Positions 15,748 through 25,908 of a stretch of 64,000 bases of DNA are shown here, piece after piece (within the stretch, counting starts at the first letter, position 1; every line of letters starts with the position of its first letter). The stretch comes from Streptomyces sp. CB02414 (lineage in GTDB: Bacteria; Actinomycetota; Actinomycetes; Streptomycetales; Streptomycetaceae): contig NZ_LIPF01000008.1 in assembly GCF_001905385.1 (NCBI RefSeq), positions 62,001 through 126,000 on the forward strand, in the 5' to 3' direction. The position numbers and the translations under genes are program-made. The notes under the pieces were generated by a model that saw only the letters and a list, made by a program, of their open reading frames with translations, was not told the origin of the DNA and searched no databases.

Positions 15748-15756
15748 TGTCGGACA
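15748..15756. promoter_or_regulatory. Putative GntR operator, copy 3 (one base shorter)
   Basis: TGTCGGACA in the context CCATGTCGGACAATGG is copy 2 minus one central C. It lies 89 bases before the binding-protein start and may be a weaker half-site pair. Confidence 0.4.
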
Positions 15757-15844
15757 ATGGGGCGTTTGTGGTTTCCGGAGCCCGGTCGGGGCGCCCGCGG
15801 AACCCGGCACGCACAGCACGGCACAGCAAGAAGGGCACGGCCTC

Positions 15845-16849
15845 GTGGCACGGTTTCGGACATGGGTGGGCATCGCGCTGGCAGGGGCACTGTCGCTGTC
15901 CCTGGCCGGCTGCAGCAGCACGGGAGGCAAGCGCGCCGAGGACGCCCGCAAGGCCGCGTCGGCCCAGGGGAAGGCCGCGGTGAACACGCCCCGCTGGACC
16001 TTCGCCATGATCACCCACTCGGGTGACGGCGACACCTTCTGGGACATCGTCCAGAGCGGCGCCGAGCAGGCCGCCGTGAAGGACAACATCAACTTCCTGT
16101 ACTCCCACGACGACGAGGCGCAGCAGCAGGCGCAGCTCGTGAACGCGGCCATCGACAAGAAGGTCGACGGGATCATCGTCACCCTCGCCAAGCCCGCCGC
16201 GATGAAGTCCGCTCTGGACCGCGCGCACAAGGCGGGCATCCCGGTGATCACCGTGAACTCCGGCTCGGCCGAGTCCAAGGAGTTCGGCGCCCTCACCCAC
16301 GTCGGCCAGGACGAGACCATCGCCGGCGAGGCGGTCGGCGAGGAGCTGAACGAGCGGGGGCGCGAGAAGGCGATCTGCGTCCTGCACGAGCAGGGCAACG
16401 TCGGCCACGAGCAGCGCTGCGACGGCGTGGAGAAGACCTTCGACGGCACGGTCCAGCGGCTCTACGTCAACGGCACCAGCATGCCCGACGTGCAGTCCGC
16501 CATCGAGGCCAAGCTCCAGACCGACAAGTCCCTCGACGCCGTCGTCACCCTCGGCGCGCCGTACGCCGCCACCGCCGTGAAGGCCAAGCAGAGCGCCGGC
16601 AGCGAGGCCGAGATCGACACCTTCGACCTCAACGCGAAGGTGGCCGCCGGACTGGAGGACGGCTCCCTCGGCTTCGCCGTCGACCAGCAGCCCTACCTCC
16701 AGGGCTACGAGGCGGTCGACCTGCTGTGGCTGTACAAGTACAACGCCGACGTCCTCGGCGGTGGCCGGCCGGTGCTCACCGGGCCGCAGATCATCACCAA
16801 GGACGACGCCGCCGAGCTGGCCGACTACACCAGGCGGGGCACCCGATGA
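15845..16849 (+). CDS. Sugar ABC transporter substrate-binding lipoprotein (ribose type)
   Basis: Protein of 334 residues. The lipoprotein signal ends in LSLAGC with Cys at residue 23, so it is anchored outside the membrane. The body is a periplasmic-binding fold of the ribose/LacI type (TFAMITHSGDGDTFWDIVQSG, AIDKKVDGIIVTLAKP, GIPVITVNSG). It starts an operon with permease and ATPase (ATGA and GTGA overlaps). Related binding proteins take up pentoses, inositol or similar small sugars; the ligand is not determined. Expression is probably under GntR control through TGTCCGGACA sites upstream. Confidence 0.93.
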   Translation: MARFRTWVGIALAGALSLSLAGCSSTGGKRAEDARKAASAQGKAAVNTPRWTFAMITHSGDGDTFWDIVQSGAEQAAVKDNINFLYSHDDEAQQQAQLVNAAIDKKVDGIIVTLAKPAAMKSALDRAHKAGIPVITVNSGSAESKEFGALTHVGQDETIAGEAVGEELNERGREKAICVLHEQGNVGHEQRCDGVEKTFDGTVQRLYVNGTSMPDVQSAIEAKLQTDKSLDAVVTLGAPYAATAVKAKQSAGSEAEIDTFDLNAKVAAGLEDGSLGFAVDQQPYLQGYEAVDLLWLYKYNADVLGGGRPVLTGPQIITKDDAAELADYTRRGTR

Positions 16850-17888
16850 GCGCCACGCAGGTCAAGGAAACCGACGCTGACGAAAGGATTCTGCACGCCT
16901 CTCCGCTGCGGAAGCTCCTGGGCCGCCCCGAGCTGGGCTCCGTCGTCGGCGCGATCGCGGTCTTCGTGTTCTTCGCCTTCTTCGCCGACAGCTTCCTGCG
17001 CGCCACCAGCCTCAGCACGGTCCTCTACGCCGCCTCGACGATCGGCATCATGGCCGTGCCGGTGGCGCTGCTGATGATCGGCGGCGAGTTCGACCTGTCC
17101 GCGGGCGTCATGGTCACCTCCTCGGCCCTGGTGTCGTCGATGTTCAGCTACCAGATGACCGCCAACGTCTGGGTCGGCGTCGGCGTCTCCCTGCTGGTGA
17201 CCCTGGCCATCGGCGCCTTCAACGGCTTCATGCTCACCCGCACCAAGCTGCCCAGCTTCATCATCACGCTGGGCACCTTCCTCATGCTGACCGGCATGAA
17301 CCTGGGCTTCACCAAGCTCATCGACGGCACCGTCTCCACCAAGACGATCGCCGACATGGAGGGCTTCGACTCCGCCCGCGAGGTCTTCGCCTCCACGATC
17401 ACCGTCGGCGGCGTGGGCTTCAAGGTCACCATCCTGTGGTGGCTCGCCCTGGTCGCCGTCGCCAGCTGGATCCTGCTGCGCACCCGCGCCGGCAACTGGA
17501 TCTTCGCGGTCGGCGGCAACAAGGACGCCGCCCGCGCGGTGGGCGTCCCGGTCACCAAGACCAAGATCGGCCTCTACATGGGCGTCGGCCTCGGCGCCTG
17601 GATCGCGGGCCAGCACCTGCTGTTCTCCTACGACGTCGTCCAGTCCGGCGAGGGCGTGGGCAACGAGCTGATCTACATCATCGCGGCCGTCATCGGCGGT
17701 TGCCTGATCACCGGCGGCTACGGCAGCGCGGTCGGCTCGGCGGTCGGCGCGTTCATCTTCGGCATGACCAGCAAGGGCATCGTCTTCGCCGAGTGGAACC
17801 CCGACTGGTTCAAGTTCTTCCTCGGAGCGATGCTGCTCCTCGCGACCCTGCTCAACGCCTGGGTCCGCAAGCGCGCGGAGGCCACCAA

Positions 17889-17892
<4 letters not shown>
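16846..17892 (+). CDS. Sugar ABC transporter permease (RbsC type)
   Basis: Integral membrane protein of 348 residues with eight to ten hydrophobic segments. It carries the family stretch GIMAVPVALLMIGGEFDLSAG (about 65-85) and the AVGGNKDAARAVGVPV coupling region (about 223-238). This is the BPD_transp_2 family used by ribose, xylose and inositol importers. The start overlaps the binding-protein stop (ATGA) and the stop overlaps the ATPase start (GTGA), so the three subunits are translated together. Confidence 0.94.
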
Positions 17893-18704
<812 letters not shown>

Positions 18705-18795
18705 CCACGACGCGCCCGCACCCGGCAACGAACCGATCACGCCACCCCCTGTCCCATTCGGCACCCGGCACAGCCGTGCGGCACAATCGCACCCG

Positions 18796-19944
18796 ATGAG
18801 CACCTACCGCGACTTCACCGCCCCCATCGGCTCCCGCCGCGCCCCGGTCCTGCGCACCGTGGGCACCAGGGAACGCCGATCGCACCTGACGGCACCCCGC
18901 GTGCCGACGGTCGGCATCGACATCGGCGGCACGAAGGTCATGGCGGGCGTCGTGGACGCCGACGGCAACATCCTGGAGAAGCTCCGCACGGAGACCCCGG
19001 ACAAGTCCAAGAGTCCGAAGGTCGTCGAGGACACCATCGTCGAACTGGTCCTGGACCTCTCCGACCGGCACGACGTGCACGCCGTCGGCATCGGCGCGGC
19101 CGGCTGGGTCGACGCCGACCGCAACCGCGTCCTGTTCGCCCCCCACCTGTCCTGGCGCAACGAACCTCTGCGCGACCGCATCGCCGGCCGCCTCGCCGTC
19201 CCCGTCCTGGTGGACAACGACGCCAACACCGCCGCCTGGGCCGAGTGGCGCTTCGGCGCCGGCCGCGGCGAGGACCACCTCGTCATGATCACGCTCGGCA
19301 CCGGCATCGGCGGCGCGATCCTCGAGGACGGCCAGGTCAAGCGCGGCAAGTACGGCGTCGCCGGAGAGTTCGGCCACATGCAGGTCGTCCCCGGCGGCCA
19401 CCGCTGCCCGTGCGGCAACCGCGGCTGCTGGGAGCAGTACAGCTCGGGCAACGCCCTGGTCCGGGAGGCCCGCGAGCTGGCCGCCGCCGACTCGCCGGTG
19501 GCGTACGGGATCATCGAGCACGTCAAGGGAAGCATCGGCGACATCACCGGCCCGATGATCACCGACCTGGCCCGCGACGGCGACGCCATGTGCGTCGAGC
19601 TGCTCCAGGACATCGGACAGTGGCTCGGCGTCGGCATCGCGAACCTCGCCGCGGCCCTCGACCCGTCCTGCTTCGTCATCGGCGGCGGGGTCAGCGCCGC
19701 CGACGACCTGCTGATCGGGCCCGCCCGCGACGCCTTCAAGCGCCAGCTCACCGGCCGCGGCTACCGCCCCGAGGCACACATCGTCCGTGCCCAGCTCGGC
19801 CCGGAGGCGGGCATGGTCGGCGCCGCCGACCTGGCCCGCCTGGTCGCCCGCCGGTTCCGCCGCGCCAAACGGCGCCGGGTGGAGCGCTACGAGCGCTACG
19901 AGCGGTACGCGGAGGCCCGCCGCACGGCCCGGGAGTCGCTGTGA
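18796..19944 (+). CDS. ROK-family sugar kinase
   Basis: Protein of 382 residues with an N-terminal extension of about 35 residues, then the ROK phosphate loop GIDIGGTKVMAGVVDADG (about 36-53). The ROK signature region is GTGIGGAILEDG ... EFGHMQV, and the zinc-binding CPCGNRGCWEQ lies near 205-215. This is the glucokinase-type branch. There is no DNA-binding domain, so it is an enzyme rather than a ROK repressor. It follows a sugar importer and probably phosphorylates the imported sugar or glucose. The basic, tyrosine-rich C-terminal tail (VERYERYERYAEARR) is unusual. Confidence 0.9.
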   Translation: MSTYRDFTAPIGSRRAPVLRTVGTRERRSHLTAPRVPTVGIDIGGTKVMAGVVDADGNILEKLRTETPDKSKSPKVVEDTIVELVLDLSDRHDVHAVGIGAAGWVDADRNRVLFAPHLSWRNEPLRDRIAGRLAVPVLVDNDANTAAWAEWRFGAGRGEDHLVMITLGTGIGGAILEDGQVKRGKYGVAGEFGHMQVVPGGHRCPCGNRGCWEQYSSGNALVREARELAAADSPVAYGIIEHVKGSIGDITGPMITDLARDGDAMCVELLQDIGQWLGVGIANLAAALDPSCFVIGGGVSAADDLLIGPARDAFKRQLTGRGYRPEAHIVRAQLGPEAGMVGAADLARLVARRFRRAKRRRVERYERYERYAEARRTARESL

Positions 19945-20522
19945 CGGACTCCCTGCCCCACCAGGCCGGCCCCCCGGACGAGCCCGGACCCGGGGGTGAG
20001 GACCGCCGGCACATGATCCGCCGCCGGTCGCTCACCCTGCTCATCATCGTGCTGCTCATCGGCATCCCGGCGGGCTACCTCGTGATCTCCGCCAACCAGA
20101 GCCGCGACAGCGGCAGGGAGAAGGAGGCGAAGTACGCGGCGACCGGCATGACCCGGGGCTGGCCGTCCAAGCTCCAGCGCCGCATCTACGAGGTGCCCGT
20201 CCCGCTGCCGGCCAAGAAGACGGCGTACTACGAGACGAACAACTGGAAGACCAGCCGCCTCTACGTCCAGTTCGAGACGAGTGAGGCCGGTCTCGACGCC
20301 TTCCTGGCGGGCCTCGGCGTCGACCGGGACGCACTGAAGAAGGACAAGATCGCCATCAGCGACCGGGCCCAGCGGGTCACCGGCTGGGACTTCGGCCGGT
20401 CCGGCCCCTGGTGGGGCCTGGTCAACGAGCAGCAGAACCCGGCGCCCACCCAGGACGTCATGGTGAACATGAAGAACCCGGACTACCCGATGGTGTACGT
20501 CGTCTCGCGCACGGTGCCCTGA
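19941..20522 (+). CDS. Single-pass membrane protein, unknown function
   Basis: Protein of 193 residues starting at GTG 19941, overlapping the kinase stop by four bases. A cytoplasmic N-terminus of about 27 residues precedes one transmembrane helix (LTLLIIVLLIGIPAGYLVIS, about 31-50). An extracellular domain rich in Lys, Tyr and Trp follows (WPSKLQRRIYEVPVPLPAKKTAYYETNNWKTS split across about 80-115). I do not recognise the domain. Operon position with a kinase does not by itself suggest a function. Confidence 0.78.
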   Translation: MTDSLPHQAGPPDEPGPGGEDRRHMIRRRSLTLLIIVLLIGIPAGYLVISANQSRDSGREKEAKYAATGMTRGWPSKLQRRIYEVPVPLPAKKTAYYETNNWKTSRLYVQFETSEAGLDAFLAGLGVDRDALKKDKIAISDRAQRVTGWDFGRSGPWWGLVNEQQNPAPTQDVMVNMKNPDYPMVYVVSRTVP

Positions 20523-20630
20523 CCGGCCCGAGCGTCCGGACCCGGCAGGCAGCCGGGACCGATTGTCAGACCCCGCCCGTAGAGTCGAAGACATCTGATC
20601 CGGGTGGACGGGCGGGAGGTGACAGGACGT

Positions 20631-23600
20631 ATGAGCGACGTGGCCGTGGCGGGTATGCCGGTCGCCGGGCGAGCCGCGGGGCTCGGGCGGACCGGGCAGC
20701 CGGAGGACACTGTTCCGTTCGTCCCCGTCCGGCTCGCCGCCGTCTTCCTGCCCGCACCGCTCCCGCGCGACGGACGGATCGCGTTCTGGGACCCCGGCGA
20801 CGGCTCCGGCATCGAGGCCTTCGCGCAGTACGGGGCGGCTTCCGGAGTCTCCCGCGACGGCGGGACCGCGGCCGAGGCGGCGCCCGGGGACGGCGTGGCG
20901 GAGCCGCTCACGGGGAAGGATCCCGGGCCCGTCGAGGCGCCCGGGGAAGCGTCGGCCGTCGACGTGCTCGCCGGGGACGGGCCCGCCGCCGACGCGGCCC
21001 CCCGGCTCACGGAGCTCACCGTCGTGCGGCGGCACGGCGCTGGGGCGCGGCGCGGGACGGCGCCCGCGCTCTCGCTCCCGATCACCGAGGCCCTGCCCCT
21101 GCTGGTGCGGGCCCGGCACGACCCGGCCGCCCACCCGGCCGCCGCCTGCTGGGGCGCCGCCGCCCTGCACGCCCTGCGGCTCACCGCGCGCGGCCGTCTG
21201 CTGCCCGGCCTGACGCCGGCCGGGCACGACGCCTGGCGCTCCGGCCCGCTCGACCCCGACGACGTCGCACACCTGCGGGCGGTGGCCGCGGCCATGCCCC
21301 CCGAAGGACACGCGGTCCCGCTGGAAGGCCCCGGCCCGATCAGGCTGCCCGAGCCGGAAGCACTGATCCGCGCCTTCCTGGACGCGGTCGCCGACACCCT
21401 GCCGCGCACGCCGGCCGCGCCCCACGCCTCCGGCCGGCCCTTCGCCGACCGGGCGGCCCAGCCCATGCCGGGCGCCCACGACTGGGCCGCCGAGGTGGCC
21501 GCCGGCATGGACGCGGGTGTGCGGATCTCCCTGCGTCTCGATCTGTCGGCGTACGACCTCTTCGACGGAGACGGGGCGGGCAGCGGCGGCGCGCGCAACG
21601 CCGGGGCGGCGGTCGTGCAGGTGCACAGCCTCGCCGACCCCACCCTCGTCGCCGACGCCGCGGACCTGTGGTCGGGGGCGGCGGACGCGGCGTTCGGTCC
21701 CCGCGCCCGTGTGGACGCGGCCCTCGCGGTGCGGCGCGCGGCGCGGGTCTGGCCGCCGCTGGACCGGCTCGGCGAGCAGGACGTGCCCGACGTCCTCGGC
21801 CTGTCCGAAGAGGAGGTGACCGACCTGCTCGGCGTGGCGGCCGGCCGCCTCTCCGCCGCCGGGGTCGCCGTGCACTGGCCCCGCGACCTCGCCCAGGACC
21901 TCACCGCCACCGCCGTCGTCCGGCCCGCGCCCGGCTCGGCGACGGACGGCACCGGCTTCTTCGAGAGCGAAGACCTCCTCCAGTTCCGCTGGCAGCTGGC
22001 CATCGGCGGCGACCCGCTCACCGAGGCCGAGATGGACACCCTCGCGGAGGCCCACCGCCCGGTCGTGCGACTGCGCGACCGCTGGGTCCTGGTCGACCCC
22101 GCCCTCGTCCGCCGGGCCCGGAGGCGGGACCTCGGCCTGCTCGACCCGGTCGACGCGCTGTCCGTCGCCCTGACCGGCAGCGCGGAGGCCGAAGGCGAGA
22201 CGGTCGAGGTCGTACCGGTCGGCGCGCTGGCCGCCCTCCGCGACCGCCTCACGGCCGGGGTGAGCCCCGCGGAGCCACCGCCCGGGCTCCACGCCACCCT
22301 CCGTGACTACCAGCTGCGCGGCCTGGCCTGGCTCCACCTTATGACGTCCCTCGGCCTCGGCGGCTGCCTCGCCGACGACATGGGCCTCGGCAAGACGGTC
22401 ACCGTCATCGCCCTGCACCTCAAGCGGGCGCGCACCGAACCGACCCTGGTGGTCTGCCCCGCCTCCCTGCTGGGCAACTGGCAGCGGGAGATCACCCGGT
22501 TCGCGCCCGGCGTCCCCGTCCGCCGCTTCCACGGCCCCGACCGCACCCTGGACGGCCTGACCGGCGGCTTCGTCCTCACCACGTACGGCACCATGCGCTC
22601 CGCCGCGGCGACACTGGCCGAGCAGCACTGGGGCATGGTCGTCGCGGACGAGGCCCAGCACGTCAAGAACCCGTACTCGGCGACGGCGAAGGCCCTGCGC
22701 ACGATCCCGTCCCCCGCGCGCGTGGCGCTGACCGGCACACCCGTGGAGAACAACCTCTCCGAGCTGTGGGCACTGCTCGACTGGACCACTCCAGGACTCC
22801 TCGGCCCCCTGAAGTCCTTCCGCGCCCGGCACGCCCGCGCGGTGGAGAACGGAGAGGACGAGGAGGCGGTGGACCGCCTCGCCCGCCTGATCCGCCCCTT
22901 CCTGCTGCGCCGCAGGAAGTCCGACCCGGGCATCGTCCCGGAGCTGCCGCCGAAGACCGAGACGGACCACCCCGTCCCGCTCACCCGCGAACAGGCCGCG
23001 CTGTACGAGGCGGTGGTGCGCGAGTCGATGCTCGCCATCGAGTCGGCCGAGGGCATCGGCCGCCGGGGCCTGGTGCTCAAGCTTCTGACCTCACTGAAGC
23101 AGATCTGCGACCACCCATCGCTGTTCCTGAAGGAGGAGCACCCGCCGGGCGGGGCCGACCGGCTGACCGCCCGCTCCGGCAAACTCGCCCTCCTGGACGA
23201 GCTGCTGGACACGGTGCTCGCGGAGGACGGCTCGGTACTGGTCTTCACCCAGTACGTGGGCATGGCCCGCCTGATAACCTCCCACCTGCTCGCCCGCGCG
23301 GTCCCCGTCGACCTGCTGCACGGCGGTACGCCGGTCCCGGAGCGCGAGCGGATGGTGGACCGCTTCCAGAGCGGGGCCATCCCCGTCCTCGTCCTCTCCC
23401 TCAAGGCAGCCGGCACCGGCCTGAACCTCACCCGCGCGGGTCACGTCGTGCACTTCGACCGCTGGTGGAACCCGGCCGTCGAGGAACAGGCCACCGACCG
23501 CGCCTACCGCATCGGCCAGACCCAGCCGGTCCAGGTCCACCGACTCATCACCGAGGGCACAGTGGAGGACCGCATCGCCGAGATGCTCCAGTCGAAGCGC

Positions 23601-23699
23601 GCCCTGGCCGACGCGGTCCTCGGCTCCGGTGAGGCGGCCCTCACCGAGCTGACGGCCCGTGAACTGTCCGACCTGGTGTCCCTGCGGAGGCCGTCATGA
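20631..23699 (+). CDS. SNF2-family DNA translocase/helicase
   Basis: ATPase of 1022 residues. The N-terminal half (to about residue 540) is a variable region with the bacterial SNF2-associated domain (LLQFRWQLAIGGDPLTEAEMDTLAE near 450). The two motor domains follow: Walker A DDMGLGKTVT (near 585), DEAQH (near 673), SLKQICDHPSLF (near 820), then motif V/VI (LSLKAAGTGLNLTRA and ATDRAYRIGQTQPVQVHR) near 920-960. ATG 20631 is preferred; GTG 20604 is nine codons upstream. The stop overlaps the start of a SWIM zinc-finger gene, a pairing I recall from many actinobacteria. A role in DNA repair, chromosome handling or defence is possible but unproven. Confidence 0.93.
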   Translation: MSDVAVAGMPVAGRAAGLGRTGQPEDTVPFVPVRLAAVFLPAPLPRDGRIAFWDPGDGSGIEAFAQYGAASGVSRDGGTAAEAAPGDGVAEPLTGKDPGPVEAPGEASAVDVLAGDGPAADAAPRLTELTVVRRHGAGARRGTAPALSLPITEALPLLVRARHDPAAHPAAACWGAAALHALRLTARGRLLPGLTPAGHDAWRSGPLDPDDVAHLRAVAAAMPPEGHAVPLEGPGPIRLPEPEALIRAFLDAVADTLPRTPAAPHASGRPFADRAAQPMPGAHDWAAEVAAGMDAGVRISLRLDLSAYDLFDGDGAGSGGARNAGAAVVQVHSLADPTLVADAADLWSGAADAAFGPRARVDAALAVRRAARVWPPLDRLGEQDVPDVLGLSEEEVTDLLGVAAGRLSAAGVAVHWPRDLAQDLTATAVVRPAPGSATDGTGFFESEDLLQFRWQLAIGGDPLTEAEMDTLAEAHRPVVRLRDRWVLVDPALVRRARRRDLGLLDPVDALSVALTGSAEAEGETVEVVPVGALAALRDRLTAGVSPAEPPPGLHATLRDYQLRGLAWLHLMTSLGLGGCLADDMGLGKTVTVIALHLKRARTEPTLVVCPASLLGNWQREITRFAPGVPVRRFHGPDRTLDGLTGGFVLTTYGTMRSAAATLAEQHWGMVVADEAQHVKNPYSATAKALRTIPSPARVALTGTPVENNLSELWALLDWTTPGLLGPLKSFRARHARAVENGEDEEAVDRLARLIRPFLLRRRKSDPGIVPELPPKTETDHPVPLTREQAALYEAVVRESMLAIESAEGIGRRGLVLKLLTSLKQICDHPSLFLKEEHPPGGADRLTARSGKLALLDELLDTVLAEDGSVLVFTQYVGMARLITSHLLARAVPVDLLHGGTPVPERERMVDRFQSGAIPVLVLSLKAAGTGLNLTRAGHVVHFDRWWNPAVEEQATDRAYRIGQTQPVQVHRLITEGTVEDRIAEMLQSKRALADAVLGSGEAALTELTARELSDLVSLRRPS

Positions 23700-25867
23700 C
23701 CCCCCGCCCCGCCGACGAGGCCCGCCGCGCCCTGCGGGAGGCCCGCGGGCGCGGTGAGGAGACCCGGACCACCACCGCCGACACGAACACGGACGCCGCC
23801 GCTGTTGCCGGAACCGGTACGCGCGAGCACGCGACGGCCCGCGAACCGGCTCGGCAGCAGGACAGGAATCGCCCCGGTGACGTCGCACGCGAGGCACTGC
23901 GCAACGCCCGCGTCCCGGGCGGGACCGCAGGGCGACCGGACGCTGCCCCGGACGGTCCGCCGGACCCACCCGGCAGCCGGGGAACAGAAGCGGACCGACC
24001 CGAAGAGGCGACTCGGCCCACCCAGCCGTCCACCGCGGACGCGGCGACTGCCACCACCCCGGCGGACCGTTCCGACCGCGCGGCGGGAAGCCGGCCCGCG
24101 GACGTGGCGCGTGAGGCGCTGCGGGCGGCCCGCCGGCAGCCGAGGCCGGATCCGGCGGCCCAGGGGACGGCGACGCCACGACGGTCGGCCGGCCCGGCCC
24201 GTGCTCCGCAGCGGACCGGCGGCACGGGCACCGCCGCCGCTCGTGCTCGTGCCGTACGGGACTTCGCCGCGGGCGCCTTCCGACTGCCTCCGGAGGCCGA
24301 CGCCGCGGGCGAGGTCACGTCCCCCGAGGAGGCGGCGACCTCGGTGGAGCCCCCGCGCGCCGACGAGCCCACCGGCGTCGCTTCGGAGGGCCCCGCGCAG
24401 GCGCAGGCTTCTTCGGCCGGTCCACCGACCCCGCCCCCCTCGTCGTACGATCCCTCGCCACGACGGCACCCGTCGGTACCGGAGCTGGAGCGCGCCCCGA
24501 CGGTGCCGGACGGTCCGCCGTACCGGCCTGCCCACCCGGCCCCGCGCCGGCCCCCGCGCCGAGAAGCGCACGAGCCACCCGCGCAGCCCCGCACGCCCGG
24601 CTCCATGGCCGCCCCGGACCGGGACGGCGAACTGCGCCGCACCTTCCCCGCCCTGCCGCCCCGGTCGTCGGCGGAGGACGGCTTCGCCGCGACCTGGTGG
24701 GGCAATGCCTGGGTGACCGCTCTGGAGGAAGGCGCCCTGGACACCGCTCGGCTTCTCCGGGGGCGCGGGTACGCCGAGCGGGGCAACGTCGACGCGATCA
24801 CCGTGACCCCCGGCCTGGTCCTCGCCTACGTGCAAGGCAGCCGTCCCCGCCCGTACCGGGTCCAGGTGCGGCTGCGGACGCTCCACGACACCGACTGGGA
24901 GCGGTTCCTGGACGCCGCCGTCGAACGGCCCGGGCACATCGCCGCCCTGCTCGACAAGGAGCTGCCGCACTCCCTGGCCGACTGCGGCGTCCCCCTGCTC
25001 CCCGGCCCCGGCGATCTCGTCCCGCAGTGCAGCTGCCCCGACTCCGGGCACCCCTGCAAGCACGCCGCGGCGCTCTGCTACCAGACGGCACGCCTGCTCG
25101 ACGCCGACCCCTTCGTCCTGCTCCTGCTGCGCGGCCGGGGCGAACGCACCCTGCTCGACGACCTGTCCCGGAGAAACGCGGCCCGTACGGCACGCGCCGC
25201 CCAGGACCGAGGGCCGGCGCCGCTGCCCGGCGTGCGCGCCACCGAGGCCCTGGCGGCGCGCACGTCGCCGCCCCTCCCGTCGCCGCTGCCTGCGCCCCCG
25301 CACCCCGAACAGCCCCCGGCCTATCCGGCGGCCCCGGGCGGACCGGACCCCTTCGCGCTGGACCAACTGGCCACCGACGCCGCCGCCCGCGCCCACGCCC
25401 TGCTCACCACGGGCCGCGACCCGGTCGGTGGGCTGACGCTGTGGCAGGACGCCGTCCGGCTCGCCGCGGCCCGCCCCGGCTCCGGCCTCACCGCCGGCAC
25501 CCGGGCGCTGTACGCGTCCCTCGCCGGGGCCGTCGGCCGGGACACGGCGGAGCTGGCCCGAGCCGTGGCCGCCTGGCGCCAGGGCGGACTCGACGGCCTG
25601 GACGTCCTGGAGGAGGCCTGGGACCCGCCGGCCGGCCGCTTCGACCGCGCCCGCCCCCTGCTGCTCGCCGCCGACCTCCCCGCCTTCCGCCCCTGGCGCA
25701 ACCGCCTCACCCACCCCCAGGGCCACGTCCAGCTCCGGCTCGGCCGCACCGGGCTCTGGTACGCCTACGAGTCGGAGCCGGGCCGCGACGACTGGTGGCC
25801 GCGCGGCACCCCGGACCTCGACCCGGTCGGCGCGCTGACCGGCTTGGGCGCGTCCGGTGACCTCTGA
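23696..25867 (+). CDS. SWIM zinc-finger protein paired with SNF2 ATPase
   Basis: Protein of 723 residues. The zinc finger CSCPDSGHPCKHAAA (about residues 444-458) follows the SWIM pattern CxCx(n)CxH, a motif thought to bind DNA or proteins. The first 300 residues are low-complexity and proline/arginine-rich, but contain three copies of a short helix: EARRALREARG (about 8-18), DVAREALRNAR (about 62-72) and DVAREALRAAR (about 137-147). A conserved block starts near 325 (FAATWWGNAWVTALE). The start overlaps the SNF2 stop (ATGA), so the two products are likely made together in fixed ratio. No catalytic motif is seen. Confidence 0.88.
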   Translation: MTPRPADEARRALREARGRGEETRTTTADTNTDAAAVAGTGTREHATAREPARQQDRNRPGDVAREALRNARVPGGTAGRPDAAPDGPPDPPGSRGTEADRPEEATRPTQPSTADAATATTPADRSDRAAGSRPADVAREALRAARRQPRPDPAAQGTATPRRSAGPARAPQRTGGTGTAAARARAVRDFAAGAFRLPPEADAAGEVTSPEEAATSVEPPRADEPTGVASEGPAQAQASSAGPPTPPPSSYDPSPRRHPSVPELERAPTVPDGPPYRPAHPAPRRPPRREAHEPPAQPRTPGSMAAPDRDGELRRTFPALPPRSSAEDGFAATWWGNAWVTALEEGALDTARLLRGRGYAERGNVDAITVTPGLVLAYVQGSRPRPYRVQVRLRTLHDTDWERFLDAAVERPGHIAALLDKELPHSLADCGVPLLPGPGDLVPQCSCPDSGHPCKHAAALCYQTARLLDADPFVLLLLRGRGERTLLDDLSRRNAARTARAAQDRGPAPLPGVRATEALAARTSPPLPSPLPAPPHPEQPPAYPAAPGGPDPFALDQLATDAAARAHALLTTGRDPVGGLTLWQDAVRLAAARPGSGLTAGTRALYASLAGAVGRDTAELARAVAAWRQGGLDGLDVLEEAWDPPAGRFDRARPLLLAADLPAFRPWRNRLTHPQGHVQLRLGRTGLWYAYESEPGRDDWWPRGTPDLDPVGALTGLGASGDL

Positions 25868-25908
25868 CGTGCTGCCCGTGACCCGACCGACGATGCGAGA
25901 GGTACCTC

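Noticed and set aside
19896..22970. A 1024-residue minus-strand frame opposite the SNF2 gene
   Set aside because: It is a GC-skew shadow: low-complexity Gly/Arg/Val sequence, no motif, and the plus strand encodes a clear SNF2 protein.
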